Assembly: GCA_031277475.1 (NCBI GenBank)
Contig: JAITMJ010000039.1
Coordinates: 1-45,004, forward strand
From: Flavobacteriaceae bacterium
GTDB taxonomy: Bacteria; Bacteroidota; Bacteroidia; Flavobacteriales; Weeksellaceae
Direction: 5' to 3'
Length of the DNA: 45,004 bases
Each line of letters begins with the position of its first letter. Within the stretch, counting starts at the first letter, position 1. A program made the position numbers and the translations under genes. Of this stretch, positions 25,619 through 34,068 are shown piece by piece. Below the pieces are notes generated by a model that saw only the letters and a program-made list of their open reading frames with translations, was not told where the DNA came from and did not search any database.

Positions 25619-26716
25619 TTATAAAAAATAATTTACGGGATTTGTATTCCCTTCGGATTTTAAGATTGCAAATTTAGGAAAATTTTCCGACAAAATTTTA
25701 AATAATTGTTGAGTTACAAACTGTTCCGATTCAAAATGTCCGATATCACAAATCAGCATTTTGTTTTCTGCACTAAAAAAATCGTGGTATTTCACATCGC
25801 CCGTCAAGTACGCATCGCATTTTTTGGAAATCGCCGCCGAAATTCCACTCGCTCCGCTTCCACCCAACACGCCGACTTTTTTAATTTTTTTGCCGATGGA
25901 TTCCGAATGTCGAATGATTTTTAAGTTAAAAATTTCTTTCACAAAGTTCAGAAAATCAATCTCTTGCATTTCCGTTTCCAAATCTCCGAACCTTCCCAAA
26001 CCGCAATATTGGTTTTCATTTTCCAGCGAAATAATTTGATAAGCCGTTTCTTCATAAGGATGTGCAGATTTCATCGCCTGCAAAATTTCGTGTTGTTTAT
26101 AATGTTCAAAAATCACGGAAAGCATTTGTTCATCGACGTTTTCTCTTTTGTTTAAAGTTCCCGAAAACGGATTACTGCCTTCTTTCGGACGAAAAGTTCC
26201 ACTTCCGGAAACGCTGAAACTGCATTCGTCGTAGAATCCGATATTTCCCGCGCCCGCCTCGAAAAGCGCGTTTTTTAATTTTTCCGAATGATCTTTCGGA
26301 ACATAAACCTCTAATTTTTTCAGATTAGAAATTTTCGGCATTAAAATGTGTTGATTTTTCAAACCGAGTTTTTCGCAAATTCCAAAATTCACCCCGAAAA
26401 AATCATTATCAAAAGCCGTATGAACGGCATAAATCGCGATTTTATTTTCAATGGATTTCAAAACGGAACGCTCGACATAATTTTTTCCCGTCAAAGATTT
26501 TAAGCCCGAAAAAATAATCGGATGAAAAGCCACAATCAAGTTGCAATTTTTCGTAATAGCCTCGTCCACAATATTTTCCAAAACATCGTGGCACACCAAA
26601 ACTCCTGAAATTTCCCTTTCCGGATTTCCGCAAAGCAAACCCACATTGTCAAAATCTTCCGCTTGACTTATCGGAATTATTTGTTCAAATTCGGTTATAA
26701 ATTCTTTGATTTTCAT
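25619..26716 (-). CDS. Nif3-like dinuclear metal-centre protein
   Basis: A 365-residue protein of the NIF3/YbgI family, whose hexamers hold a two-metal centre. The family signature appears as VLVCHDVLENIVDEAI, IVAFHPIIFSGLKSLTG, AIYAVHTAFDN and, near the end, CDIGHFESEQFV. This long form carries the central insertion (about 130-235) with VYVPKDHSEKLKNALFEAGAG and YEECSFSV-like elements, seen in YqfO-type members with a PII-like domain. Enzymatic activity (GTP cyclohydrolase-like) has been proposed for relatives but is unsettled. It is the first gene of the unit with the coiled-coil and DUF3108 proteins. Confidence 0.9.
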   Translation of the reverse strand: MKIKEFITEFEQIIPISQAEDFDNVGLLCGNPEREISGVLVCHDVLENIVDEAITKNCNLIVAFHPIIFSGLKSLTGKNYVERSVLKSIENKIAIYAVHTAFDNDFFGVNFGICEKLGLKNQHILMPKISNLKKLEVYVPKDHSEKLKNALFEAGAGNIGFYDECSFSVSGSGTFRPKEGSNPFSGTLNKRENVDEQMLSVIFEHYKQHEILQAMKSAHPYEETAYQIISLENENQYCGLGRFGDLETEMQEIDFLNFVKEIFNLKIIRHSESIGKKIKKVGVLGGSGASGISAAISKKCDAYLTGDVKYHDFFSAENKMLICDIGHFESEQFVTQQLFKILSENFPKFAILKSEGNTNPVNYFL

Positions 26717-26927
26717 TTGATTAATGTAACAATTTAATAATGTAACAATTCTTAATTTTTTGTATCGCCCTACGGGCGAATTTTGAAGACTTTTATTCTT
26801 CCACAGGCTCGCGCCTGCGGTTATTCACATTCAGTCCTACGGACTGTTTTCACATTGTCAAAGATTTTCAACTTTGACTTGTAACCCAAATCTCGAACCT
26901 CGAACCCCGAATCTCGTAACTCGAAAA
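26717..26927. repeat. Palindrome cluster between Nif3-like and RES genes
   Basis: TCGCCC-TAC-GGGCGA (26765-26779), a CACAGGC ... GCCTGCGG inverted pair (about 26802-26820), CAGTCC-TAC-GGACTG (26832-26846) and GTCAAAG ... CTTTGAC near 26858-26879. The first two mirror elements in the grpE spacer in opposite orientation. Confidence 0.75.
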
Positions 26928-27380
26928 TCACCTCACAAAAAGCCTTTCATCAAACCCAAAACTTTCAACTTTCAGAATTTTTACCAAACTAAAAAGCGGA
27001 TGTCTCGGATGAATTAAATAATTAAATTCGCCTTGAACTACCGCCGAAGGAACTTTCATCGCAAGAAATTTTCCGCTCTTTGCAAAATTATCGCCAACTT
27101 TTTGAGTTTCATTAAGATAAGGAAAAATATTCCAATTGTGCGGAAGATTTTTTAGTTCAAAAATACTTTCATCCGGAATCTCAATATGCGTGAGACAAAA
27201 ATCCACAGGTAAAATTCCCAACGGAATATGAACCGCAATTTCCGCAACACAAAGCGCGATAGATTCGCCGGTGTAAAGCATCGCAACACCTTTGCTGTTC
27301 CATCTTCCTCCGGCAATTTCAGCACCTTTTCCGCTGAGATCATTAGCATAAATTCTTTTCGAAAGTCTATAAACAATCAT
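26928..27380 (-). CDS. RES-domain toxin
   Basis: A 150-residue RES-family protein, the toxin of RES-Xre systems; characterised members degrade NAD+ and stop growth. It has the RES core: YRLSKRIYANDLSG, GGRWNSKG with the conserved Arg, and YTGESIALCVAEIAVH with the conserved Tyr and Glu, followed by the usual beta-rich C terminus (FLAMKVPSAVVQGEFNYLIHPRHP). It lies 6 bp after its antitoxin gene in the same operon. Confidence 0.93.
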   Translation of the reverse strand: MIVYRLSKRIYANDLSGKGAEIAGGRWNSKGVAMLYTGESIALCVAEIAVHIPLGILPVDFCLTHIEIPDESIFELKNLPHNWNIFPYLNETQKVGDNFAKSGKFLAMKVPSAVVQGEFNYLIHPRHPLFSLVKILKVESFGFDERLFVR

Positions 27381-27386
27381 AAAAAA

Positions 27387-27851
27387 TTATGCTAAAACGC
27401 CGTGTTCAATTTTTGTCAATTCGTCCATCAGGAGAAAAATCCCAAAACTGCTGTCCAAAATTTCCTGAGGTTTTATCTTTCCCAAAGCCAAATTTTCAGT
27501 TTGAAGCCAAATCAAAAAATACTCCGAAGAACCAAAAACCTCTTTCCCTTTAGCATAAAGTATTTCAATTTGCAAAATTTTCTCGGATTGCGGCGTATCA
27601 AAAGTTTTGTCTTCTTTTTGATAGCGGGAAAGCGTTTTTCCGGAAACATGCAAAAACTCCGCCCAATCTTGCATGGAAAAAGGAAGTTTTTTCGACAAAA
27701 CATCAAAAGATTTGTAAGAAATTCCCTGTTTCGCAGTATTCATAACACTAAAAATACCGGCATCCACATAATTTTGAGAATGAGCCGCATAAACCGCCGC
27801 CGGCTCATTAACGACCAATGTTTTTGGCTCGTCCATTTTATATTTTGCCAT
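27387..27851 (-). CDS. Xre/MbcA/ParS-type (DUF2384) antitoxin
   Basis: A 154-residue antitoxin that pairs with the RES toxin and normally represses the operon. A helix-turn-helix region sits near 60-105 (MQDWAEFLHVSGKTLSRYQ) and the C-terminal toxin-binding DUF2384 part reads SEYFLIWLQTENLALGKIKP, EILDSSFGIFLLMDELTKIEHG. The antitoxin-first order and short spacing are typical. Autoregulation through the promoter just upstream is expected by family analogy. Confidence 0.92.
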   Translation of the reverse strand: MAKYKMDEPKTLVVNEPAAVYAAHSQNYVDAGIFSVMNTAKQGISYKSFDVLSKKLPFSMQDWAEFLHVSGKTLSRYQKEDKTFDTPQSEKILQIEILYAKGKEVFGSSEYFLIWLQTENLALGKIKPQEILDSSFGIFLLMDELTKIEHGVLA

Positions 27852-27871
27852 TGTTTTTTATTTTTCTTCCA

Positions 27872-27879
27872 CAAAGATA
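27872..27879 (-). promoter_or_regulatory. RES-Xre operon promoter -7 element
   Basis: TATCTTTG on the minus strand, 20 bp before the antitoxin ATG, matching TAnnTTTG. A GACAAAAGTTTGTATC segment next to it is partly palindromic (ACAAAAGTTTGT) and could be the antitoxin operator. Confidence 0.55.
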
Positions 27880-27911
27880 CAAACTTTTGTCTGAATAAAA
27901 AAGACATTTGT

Positions 27912-28127
27912 CTATTTTTTTTTCAAAAGTTGATAAACCTGAATCACGGATAAAATAGCATTAGGAATTACGACCGGCAATAAATTCGCATAAACTCCGT
28001 AGATTACAAACAAAATACAACCGACGAGATTGATGATTCTTATTTTTCTTAAATCTTTCAGCGCAAAACTCAACACGATAAAAAAAGATGCAGAATAACC
28101 GATGTAATTCACAATTTCGGGCGACAT
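27912..28127 (-). CDS. Small YgjV/SemiSWEET-like membrane protein
   Basis: A 71-residue membrane protein with about three hydrophobic segments: IVNYIGYSASFFIVLSFAL, INLVGCILFVIYGVYANL and VVIPNAILSVIQVYQLL. The pattern DLRKIRIINLVGCILFVIYG resembles bacterial YgjV-type and SemiSWEET-like small proteins, which may form dimers and move sugars or related solutes. The assignment is by pattern only. It precedes the RES-Xre operon on the same strand but is separated from it by the latter's promoter. Confidence 0.7.
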   Translation of the reverse strand: MSPEIVNYIGYSASFFIVLSFALKDLRKIRIINLVGCILFVIYGVYANLLPVVIPNAILSVIQVYQLLKKK

Positions 28128-28259
28128 AACTTATTAAGTTTAAAAAAGAAACAAACCTAATCATTTTCTACGAAATGATGAAATTTTGGAAATTCTATAT
28201 TATTTTTTATTTTGGAGTGAATCAAAAAATATTTTATTTTTACTTTAAATTTTATCATT

Positions 28260-29015
28260 ATGGAAAACAAATCCGCATCAAAACCGATTATTCTGGGAGT
28301 TTCAATACTGTTGGGGCTTTTGGGCTTGGGTTTTTGTATTTTTAAAGGTTTAAAAACTTTTAGCGACAAAGACCGAGTGGTAACCGTGAAAGGTTTAGCC
28401 GAAATGAATATGACGGCAACTTCTGCGACAATCTCACTGAATTTTTCCTTTTCCGGAGACGATTTGCAAGGCATCATCAAACAATCCGAAGATAGAAAAA
28501 ATGCTATTGTCGCGTATTTAAACAATATCGGATACGCCAAAAACGACGTTACGATAGACGATGTGGATGTAACCGACAGGCAAACCTACTACGAAACCCG
28601 ATGGAGAGGCAATGAAGAAATCGAGGTGAAAATAGACCGATACACCGTTCGCCAAAGTTTGTCGGTTTCGGCAAAAGACGTGAAAACTGCGGAAAATAAA
28701 GCCGGACAAATCAATATGGATTTAATCGGAAAAAATTTGACGTCTGCCGTAACCACGAGTTACGCTTTTCCGGAATTAAATTCGATTAAGCCGCAACTCA
28801 TCGCCGAAAGCACCAAAAATGCGCGCGTGGCAGGCGAACAATTTGCGAATGATTCTCAAGCGAAATTAGGAAAAATAAAAACCGCTTCGCAAGGGCAAAT
28901 CACGATTGCCGGAAAATATTATTATGAAGAAGATGCCGGAAATAGCGATGCTCCGAAAGAACCCTACATTCAAAAAGCCAGAGTGGTGAGTACGATTGTT
29001 TTTTTCTTGGAATAA
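28260..29015 (+). CDS. SIMPL-domain (DUF541) protein
   Basis: A 251-residue protein with an N-terminal membrane anchor (about 9-30, ILGVSILLGLLGLGFCIF) and an extracytoplasmic SIMPL domain: RVVTVKGLAEMNMTATSATI at the start, DVTIDDVDVTDRQTYYE in the middle, ARVAGEQFANDSQAKLGKI and QKARVVSTIVFFLE at the end. DUF541 proteins occur widely in envelopes; no common biochemical role is known. It stands alone, with a promoter-free AT-rich stretch before it. Confidence 0.9.
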   Translation: MENKSASKPIILGVSILLGLLGLGFCIFKGLKTFSDKDRVVTVKGLAEMNMTATSATISLNFSFSGDDLQGIIKQSEDRKNAIVAYLNNIGYAKNDVTIDDVDVTDRQTYYETRWRGNEEIEVKIDRYTVRQSLSVSAKDVKTAENKAGQINMDLIGKNLTSAVTTSYAFPELNSIKPQLIAESTKNARVAGEQFANDSQAKLGKIKTASQGQITIAGKYYYEEDAGNSDAPKEPYIQKARVVSTIVFFLE

Positions 29016-29552
29016 TAAATAATTGATTATCAAAAAGTTATTGTTGGTTGAAATCAGGCTAAACGCATTAAAAATTCAGTTTCAAATTTTTATTTCTTGG
29101 GCGTGTCCCTCGCCAAAGCATTGCAGCGGCGAGGGTCGGGCTGTCCGTTGCAATCTTTTTTTTCGCCTCCGCAAAAATCCCAACCGCAAAAAAAAGGATT
29201 TCCACTTCCATCCCTCACGCAAAACCGGAAACTCAAAACAAATTAAATCCGCAAAATCTGCGGGAAAAAATTAGCGAAAATCTGCGGGAAATACAACAAA
29301 AAAAGTAACATCATTTAACACATGAAAATCTGTGGAATCTGTGAAATCTGTGGGAAAAGATTTCATTGAAAATAATTGAAATGATAGAGGCGAAACCGAA
29401 GGTTTCGCCGACACCATAAAAAAAATAAAAATGTAGGAGGCAAATCTTCGATTTGAGGGACAGGGGGATTTTACTGAATCAACAACAATCATAAAAACAA
29501 CACCGCAAATTTTCCTTAAATTCGCAGCAAAATTTTCTAAAAAAATAACACA
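29016..29552. repeat. Long repeat-filled spacer before TonB receptor
   Basis: About 540 bp without a gene. It contains an isolated MITE end (29055-29077), an 8-bp inverted pair CCCTCGCC / GGCGAGGG (29107-29135) within a GGGCGTGTCCC ... GGTCGGGCTGTCCG phrase, ATCTGCGGGAAA/ATCTGTGGGAAA phrases (about 29247-29360), and GAA/TTC-loop hairpins GGCGAAACC-GAA-GGTTTCGCC (29389-29409) and CAAATC-TTC-GATTTG (29441-29455). Confidence 0.78.
29055..29077 (+). repeat. Isolated end of the MITE family (left type)
   Basis: CAGGCTAAACGCATTAAAA, identical to the left end of copy A over 20 or more bases, followed by unrelated sequence. No partner end is seen within several hundred bases. Confidence 0.75.
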
Positions 29553-31847
29553 ATGCCGCAGGTAAAATTCGAGAGGTTTTTAGACGAAAAAATACTAAAA
29601 ACATTAAAATTAATTTTCTTTTTGCTGATTCCCAATCTTTACTTTTCTCAAAATTTAAAAGGAGTTTTCGTTTTGAATGAAAACACAAAAGCACCGATTT
29701 CTTTTGTGTTAATCAGCAATGAAGACGAAAGTTTTCAGAAAAATTCCGATGAAAACGGATTTGTGGATTTTAAGAATTTTAATTCCGAAAATCGCAAAAT
29801 TTATGCCTCGAAAATCGGTTATGAAAAAGAAGAATTTGATTTGGATTCCATTAAAACCGAAAACAATTTCGGCTATATTTTTCTTAATCCCACGGAAATA
29901 AATATTGCAGAAGTTCGGATAAAACCGGATTCCAAAAACTCTGTGTTTCAAACCATTAGCGATTTGGATATCCATTTGAGACCGATAAACAATTCGCAGG
30001 AAGTTTTGCGTTCCGTTCCCGGACTTTTCATCGGACAACACGAAGGCGGCGGAAAAGCGGAACAAATTTTCGTTCGCGGATTCGACACAGATCACGGAAC
30101 CGACATCAACATCAGCGTTGACGGAATTCCCGTGAATATGCCGAGCCATTCTCACGGTCAAGGCTACGCCGATTTGCATTTCGTGATTCCCGAACTTATT
30201 GATCGAGTGAATTTTAACAAAGGTCTGTATTTTGCAGACAAAGGAAATTTCACAACCGCCGGTTTTGTGGAATTTAAAACTAAAGATTTTTTGGAACGAA
30301 ATTTTGCGAAATTCGAAATCGGAGAATTTCAAACTTATCGCGGCGTTTTGGGACTTAACTTGCTAAAAAACAATCCCGAAAAAAACACGAGGCAAAATCT
30401 CATTTTCGCTTCGGAACTCTATCTCACAGATGGATATTTTGATCTGCCGCAAAATCTCAACCGACTGAATTTTCTGTTAAAATACTACGGAAAAATTTCC
30501 GAAAACAATTTCCTTACTGCCAATATTTCAGCGTATTCAAGCCAATGGGACGCTTCGGGACAAATTCCGAAAAGAGCCGTAGAAAACGGAACTATCGGTT
30601 GGTTTGGAGCACTTGATTCCAACGAAGGCGGAAAAACTTCGAGATATAATTTTAATGTTAATTTAAAATCTTACCTGAAAAACGGCGGAAAATTCAGCAA
30701 TCAATTTTACTTTACGAAATATGATTTTGAACTCTATTCCAACTTTACTTTTTTTCTGAACGATCCCGTGAACGGCGACCAAATTCGCCAAAAAGAATCC
30801 CGAAATTTGTATGGCGTTAATTCCGTTTATGAAAAACATATAGATTTATTTAATTTAAAATCAGAAACTTACGCCGGACTTCAATTCAGATTTGATGATG
30901 TGAACGATTTGGAACTCTCGCGAACCAAAGACCGAAATATCACGACTGCTCAACTAAAACTCGGCGATGTGAACGAAATGGATTTGGGATTGTTTTGGTC
31001 TCAAAAAATTTATTTTAACGAAAAATTTGATGTTACCCCGATTTTGCGATTTAATTATTTTAGCAACAAATATTTTGACAAATTGATAAATCAAAATTTC
31101 CAATCCGATGCGCAAATTTTATCTCCGAAATTGGATTTTAATTATCGGTTTAATGATAAAATTCAACTTTATTCTTATTGGGGAAAAGGTTTTCACAGCA
31201 ACGACACGCGAATTGCAGTTGCCGAATCCGGAAAAAAAACGCTTCCTCCTGCTTTGGGAACGGATTTGGGCGGAATTTTTAAAATCGGAAAAAAATTGAT
31301 TTTGCAATCGGCGGTTTGGTATCTTTGGTTGGATCAAGAATTTATTTATGTAGGCGATGAAGCCGTTGTAGAAGCGGGCGGAAAAACACAAAGATTTGGA
31401 ATTGACGTAACGGCGCGCTACGAAATTTTCAAAAATTGGTATGCGGATTTTAATATGAGTTTGGCAAAACCGCGAACTTTGGGCGTTCCCGAAAATGAAA
31501 GTTACATTCCGCGCGCTCCGAAATTTTTGAGTTCCGGCGGAATTACTTATCATAAAGAACTCGGTTTCAACGGCAGTTTGCGCTATCAATGGATGGGAAA
31601 TCGACCGGCGAATGAGGACAATTCCATAGTTTCAAAAGGCTATTTCATTTGCGACGGCGTATTGAATTACACGGCGAAAAAGTGGGAAATCGGATTGGCG
31701 GTTCAAAATATTTTCAATGTAAAATGGATGGAAACGCAGTTTTACACCGAAAGCCGACTGCAAAACGAATCCGCGCCGGTTTCGGACATTCATTTCACGC
31801 CCGGAAATCCTTTTTTCGGCAAAGTGAGTTTTACGTGGTTTTTTTAG
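29553..31847 (+). CDS. TonB-dependent outer-membrane receptor
   Basis: A 764-residue receptor. After a hydrophobic signal (KTLKLIFFLLIPNLYFS, preceded by an unusually long polar n-region) come a carboxypeptidase-regulatory-like domain (about 35-110), a plug domain (about 125-235) with SDLDIHLRPINNSQEVLRSVPG and IFVRGFDTDHGTDINISVDG, then a 22-strand barrel ending KVSFTWFF with a terminal aromatic residue. The plug contains the His-rich PVNMPSHSHGQGYADLHF. The substrate is not known. Its position upstream of hypD and a nickel/cobalt transporter on the same strand makes nickel or cobalt uptake a reasonable guess, not a demonstration. Confidence 0.9.
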   Translation: MPQVKFERFLDEKILKTLKLIFFLLIPNLYFSQNLKGVFVLNENTKAPISFVLISNEDESFQKNSDENGFVDFKNFNSENRKIYASKIGYEKEEFDLDSIKTENNFGYIFLNPTEINIAEVRIKPDSKNSVFQTISDLDIHLRPINNSQEVLRSVPGLFIGQHEGGGKAEQIFVRGFDTDHGTDINISVDGIPVNMPSHSHGQGYADLHFVIPELIDRVNFNKGLYFADKGNFTTAGFVEFKTKDFLERNFAKFEIGEFQTYRGVLGLNLLKNNPEKNTRQNLIFASELYLTDGYFDLPQNLNRLNFLLKYYGKISENNFLTANISAYSSQWDASGQIPKRAVENGTIGWFGALDSNEGGKTSRYNFNVNLKSYLKNGGKFSNQFYFTKYDFELYSNFTFFLNDPVNGDQIRQKESRNLYGVNSVYEKHIDLFNLKSETYAGLQFRFDDVNDLELSRTKDRNITTAQLKLGDVNEMDLGLFWSQKIYFNEKFDVTPILRFNYFSNKYFDKLINQNFQSDAQILSPKLDFNYRFNDKIQLYSYWGKGFHSNDTRIAVAESGKKTLPPALGTDLGGIFKIGKKLILQSAVWYLWLDQEFIYVGDEAVVEAGGKTQRFGIDVTARYEIFKNWYADFNMSLAKPRTLGVPENESYIPRAPKFLSSGGITYHKELGFNGSLRYQWMGNRPANEDNSIVSKGYFICDGVLNYTAKKWEIGLAVQNIFNVKWMETQFYTESRLQNESAPVSDIHFTPGNPFFGKVSFTWFF

Positions 31848-31949
31848 ATATATTTGTTTAAAGTTTCCAAAAATTTTGAAGTGGTTACAAATTGTAACCA
31901 ATTGAGATTACTTGAAATGTATATCAAAACGTTCTTTGTTTTGAATTAA
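31848..31949 (+). pseudogene. Bro-N gene remnant (fragment 1)
   Basis: Directly after the TonB receptor stop, an open stretch encodes VSKNFEVVTNCNQLRLLEM, matching ISENFELVTNCYQLKLLAA of the truncated Bro-N gene at 32489-32773. The two are about 31/37 identical at the DNA level over 31878-31914. There is no start codon or upstream domain, so this is a leftover piece of a Bro-N (phage antirepressor-type) gene. Confidence 0.6.
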
Positions 31950-31961
31950 AACTTGATTTAT

Positions 31962-32462
31962 ATGAAAAAAATAATCCTGTTATTCGCAGTTACCTTATTG
32001 GTTTTAGATTGTCAAGATGGTCCAAAAGCAATGTTTAGTGAAGAATTTGCTTTAATGGACACACGAACACCATTACCATTTAATAACTTAGTCGGAGTTT
32101 ATGAATTAGATAGTGATTCGAAAATAAGGTATAATATTTCTAAATCTGAAAATCTCACCATAACAATAAAAAAAGACACTACGTTTTTAGCCAATAAATA
32201 TCTCGATTTAAGCAATCATTCAATCATAGACTCCAATCTAATTTCAAAAATTTATTACATAGATGGTTATTGGGATAATTCAAATACCTATATTGGATTA
32301 TTTACCGATAAGTTCTGTAGTTCAGGAAGTTTAGATATTTACTATCGAAAAAAAGATAATGTTTTTGCATTATACGCCTATACAAAATCATTGGAAGGAC
32401 AAGAACACGGAGATTATTTGCGATATATAAAAGTAAAAGACGGTGATGTTAAGAAAAAATAA
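31962..32462 (+). CDS. Putative lipoprotein of unknown function
   Basis: A 166-residue protein starting MKKIILLFAVTLLVLDC (lipobox Cys17). The mature region has FNNLVGVYELDSDSKIRYNIS, LTITIKKDTTFLANKYLDL and YIGLFTDKFCSSGSLDIYYRKK, a beta-rich pattern that may be lipocalin-like (GxYxL motif near the start). Its codon use looks more AT-rich than the receptor before it. It lies between two Bro-N gene fragments, suggesting arrival by recombination. I do not recognise the family. Confidence 0.75.
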   Translation: MKKIILLFAVTLLVLDCQDGPKAMFSEEFALMDTRTPLPFNNLVGVYELDSDSKIRYNISKSENLTITIKKDTTFLANKYLDLSNHSIIDSNLISKIYYIDGYWDNSNTYIGLFTDKFCSSGSLDIYYRKKDNVFALYAYTKSLEGQEHGDYLRYIKVKDGDVKKK

Positions 32463-32488
32463 AAAACACAAAATCCATTGTAAATCAA

Positions 32489-32773
32489 ATGATTATGGAA
32501 AATAAAATACAATTATTTGAAAAATTTAAAGTTCGTTCCGTTTGGGATGAAGAGCAGGAAAAATGGTGGTTTTCGATTGTTGACATTGTTGCAACATTGA
32601 CGGATAGCGATTATCAAGCCGCTCGTAAATACTGGAAAGTTTTAAAAGGCAGATTGAAAGATGAAGGCAGCGAGTTGTTTGGTATTTCTGAAAATTTTGA
32701 ACTGGTAACAAATTGTTACCAGTTGAAATTACTCGCAGCAGATGGGAAATATTGCAAAACAGATTGGAAATAA
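32489..32773 (+). pseudogene. Truncated Bro-N (phage antirepressor-like) gene
   Basis: A 94-residue frame with the N-terminal Bro-N domain: KIQLFEKFKVRSVWDEEQEK, WWFSIVDIVATLTDSDYQAA, YWKVLKGRLKDEGSEL, QLKLLAADGKYCKTDWK. Full-length relatives continue well past this point, to roughly 250-280 residues, so the gene is cut short at KTDWK. It ends 46 bp before hypD. Bro-N proteins are DNA-binding regulators of phage and mobile elements. Confidence 0.75.
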
Positions 32774-32819
32774 AAATAATTTAAAGAAACTAAAAAGTTC
32801 GTAAAAATAAATTAAAAAG

Positions 32820-33896
32820 ATGAAATTCCTTACAGAATACCGAAATCCCGAACTCGTGAAACATTACCTTTCGGAGATTGAAAAAACCGCTACAAAACCT
32901 TGGAACATTATGGAAATTTGTGGCGGACAAACCCATTCGCTCGTGAAAAACGGACTTTTGGAACTCCTTCCGAAAAACGTGAGAATGATTCACGGACCGG
33001 GCTGCCCCGTTTGCGTAACGCCGATTTCTTTGGTGGATAAAGCCATTGAACTGATGGAAAAAAATGCGATTTTATGTTCTTTCGGAGATATGGTTCGCGT
33101 TCCGGGCAGCAAAAAATCTTTGCTTCAAGCGAAAGCAGACGGCGGCGATTTGCGGATTTTGTATTCGCCGTTGGAAGCCGTGAAAATTGCCGAACAAAAT
33201 CCCGAAAAGGAAGTCGTTTTTTTTGCAGTCGGTTTTGAAACTACTGCGCCGAGCAACGCTTTGAGCGTGGTTCATGCACAAAAATTAGGACTGAAAAATT
33301 TCTCGCTTTTGGTGTCGCACGTTTTGGTTCCGCCCGCAATGGAAGCCATTCTCAGCGACGAATTTTGCAACATCGATGCGTTTCTTGGAGCCGGACACGT
33401 TTGCACGATTATGGGAACTTCCGAATATTTTCCTTTGGCGGAAAAATACAAAATTCCGATTGTGATTTCCGGTTTCGAACCGGCAGATTTGTTGGAAGCG
33501 ATTTATCACGCCGTGGTTCAGTTGGAAAAAGGCGAACACAAAGTGGAAAATTGCTACACGCGCTTGGTGAAAGACGAAGGAAATCCGGCGGCAAAAAATG
33601 TGGTGAACGAAATTTTTGAAGTGGGCGAACAAGAATGGCGAGGCATCGGAAAAATTCCCGAAAGCGGTTTGGTTTTTCGTGAAAAATACGGAGATTATGA
33701 TGCTTTTCGGAAATTCAACATTAAAACCGAAAATATTGTTGAGGAAAACCGTTGCATTGCCGGCGACATTTTAAAAGGCATCAAAAAACCTTTTGAATGT
33801 CCCGAATTTGGAAAAAGTTGCAACCCCGGAAATCCGCTTGGAGCACCGATGGTTTCCTCCGAAGGCGCGTGTGCGGCGTATTATCATTATTCTTGA
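32820..33896 (+). CDS. hypD: Hydrogenase maturation factor HypD
   Basis: A 358-residue iron-sulphur protein that, with HypC and HypE, assembles the Fe(CN)2CO group of [NiFe] hydrogenases. It is complete: MEICGGQTHSLVKNG with the conserved Cys near residue 38, IHGPGCPVCVTP near 60, FAVGFETTAPS near 139, and the C-terminal cluster-binding cysteines in RCIAGDILKG, FECPEFGKSCNPGNP and SSEGACAAYYHYS. The unusual point is isolation: no hypA, B, C, E or F or hydrogenase structural gene occurs in this window. It is followed by a 49-residue ORF and a nickel/cobalt transporter in a probable operon. Confidence 0.96.
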   Translation: MKFLTEYRNPELVKHYLSEIEKTATKPWNIMEICGGQTHSLVKNGLLELLPKNVRMIHGPGCPVCVTPISLVDKAIELMEKNAILCSFGDMVRVPGSKKSLLQAKADGGDLRILYSPLEAVKIAEQNPEKEVVFFAVGFETTAPSNALSVVHAQKLGLKNFSLLVSHVLVPPAMEAILSDEFCNIDAFLGAGHVCTIMGTSEYFPLAEKYKIPIVISGFEPADLLEAIYHAVVQLEKGEHKVENCYTRLVKDEGNPAAKNVVNEIFEVGEQEWRGIGKIPESGLVFREKYGDYDAFRKFNIKTENIVEENRCIAGDILKGIKKPFECPEFGKSCNPGNPLGAPMVSSEGACAAYYHYS

Positions 33897-33909
33897 TTTT
33901 TTATTAACG

Positions 33910-34059
33910 ATGAAAAAAATTAACAAAATAAAACCGGTTTTACCGAAAACAAAGAAAAATTCGGAGGAAGAACCAAACCCGAATGCTTCGCCGGTTTGCT
34001 ATCAAAACACTACGGAAGTGAGAAAAGAATATCAATTTGAAAATGACCTTGAACCTTGA
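33910..34059 (+). CDS. Small conserved-looking protein between hypD and nickel transporter
   Basis: A 49-residue frame starting MKKINKIKPVLPKTKKN with an Asn/Glu-rich middle and ASPVCYQNTTEVRKEYQFEN. Gaps of 13 bp to hypD and 9 bp to the transporter argue for translation within the operon. The single CY pair (Cys34 region) and lack of hydrophobic segments suggest a small soluble protein. I cannot assign a function; a link to hydrogenase or nickel handling is only by position. Confidence 0.65.
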   Translation: MKKINKIKPVLPKTKKNSEEEPNPNASPVCYQNTTEVRKEYQFENDLEP

Positions 34060-34068
34060 ATAAAAAAA

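Noticed and set aside
28157-28540. 127-residue open frame on the minus strand over the SIMPL gene start
   Set aside because: Antisense shadow of the SIMPL gene; composition not protein-like.
29271-29492. 73-residue open frame on the minus strand
   Set aside because: Same repeat-derived Thr-Asp-rich product as at 16824-17036.
32489-32773. Prophage regulator indicating a prophage
   Set aside because: It is a truncated Bro-N gene with no other phage genes around it.
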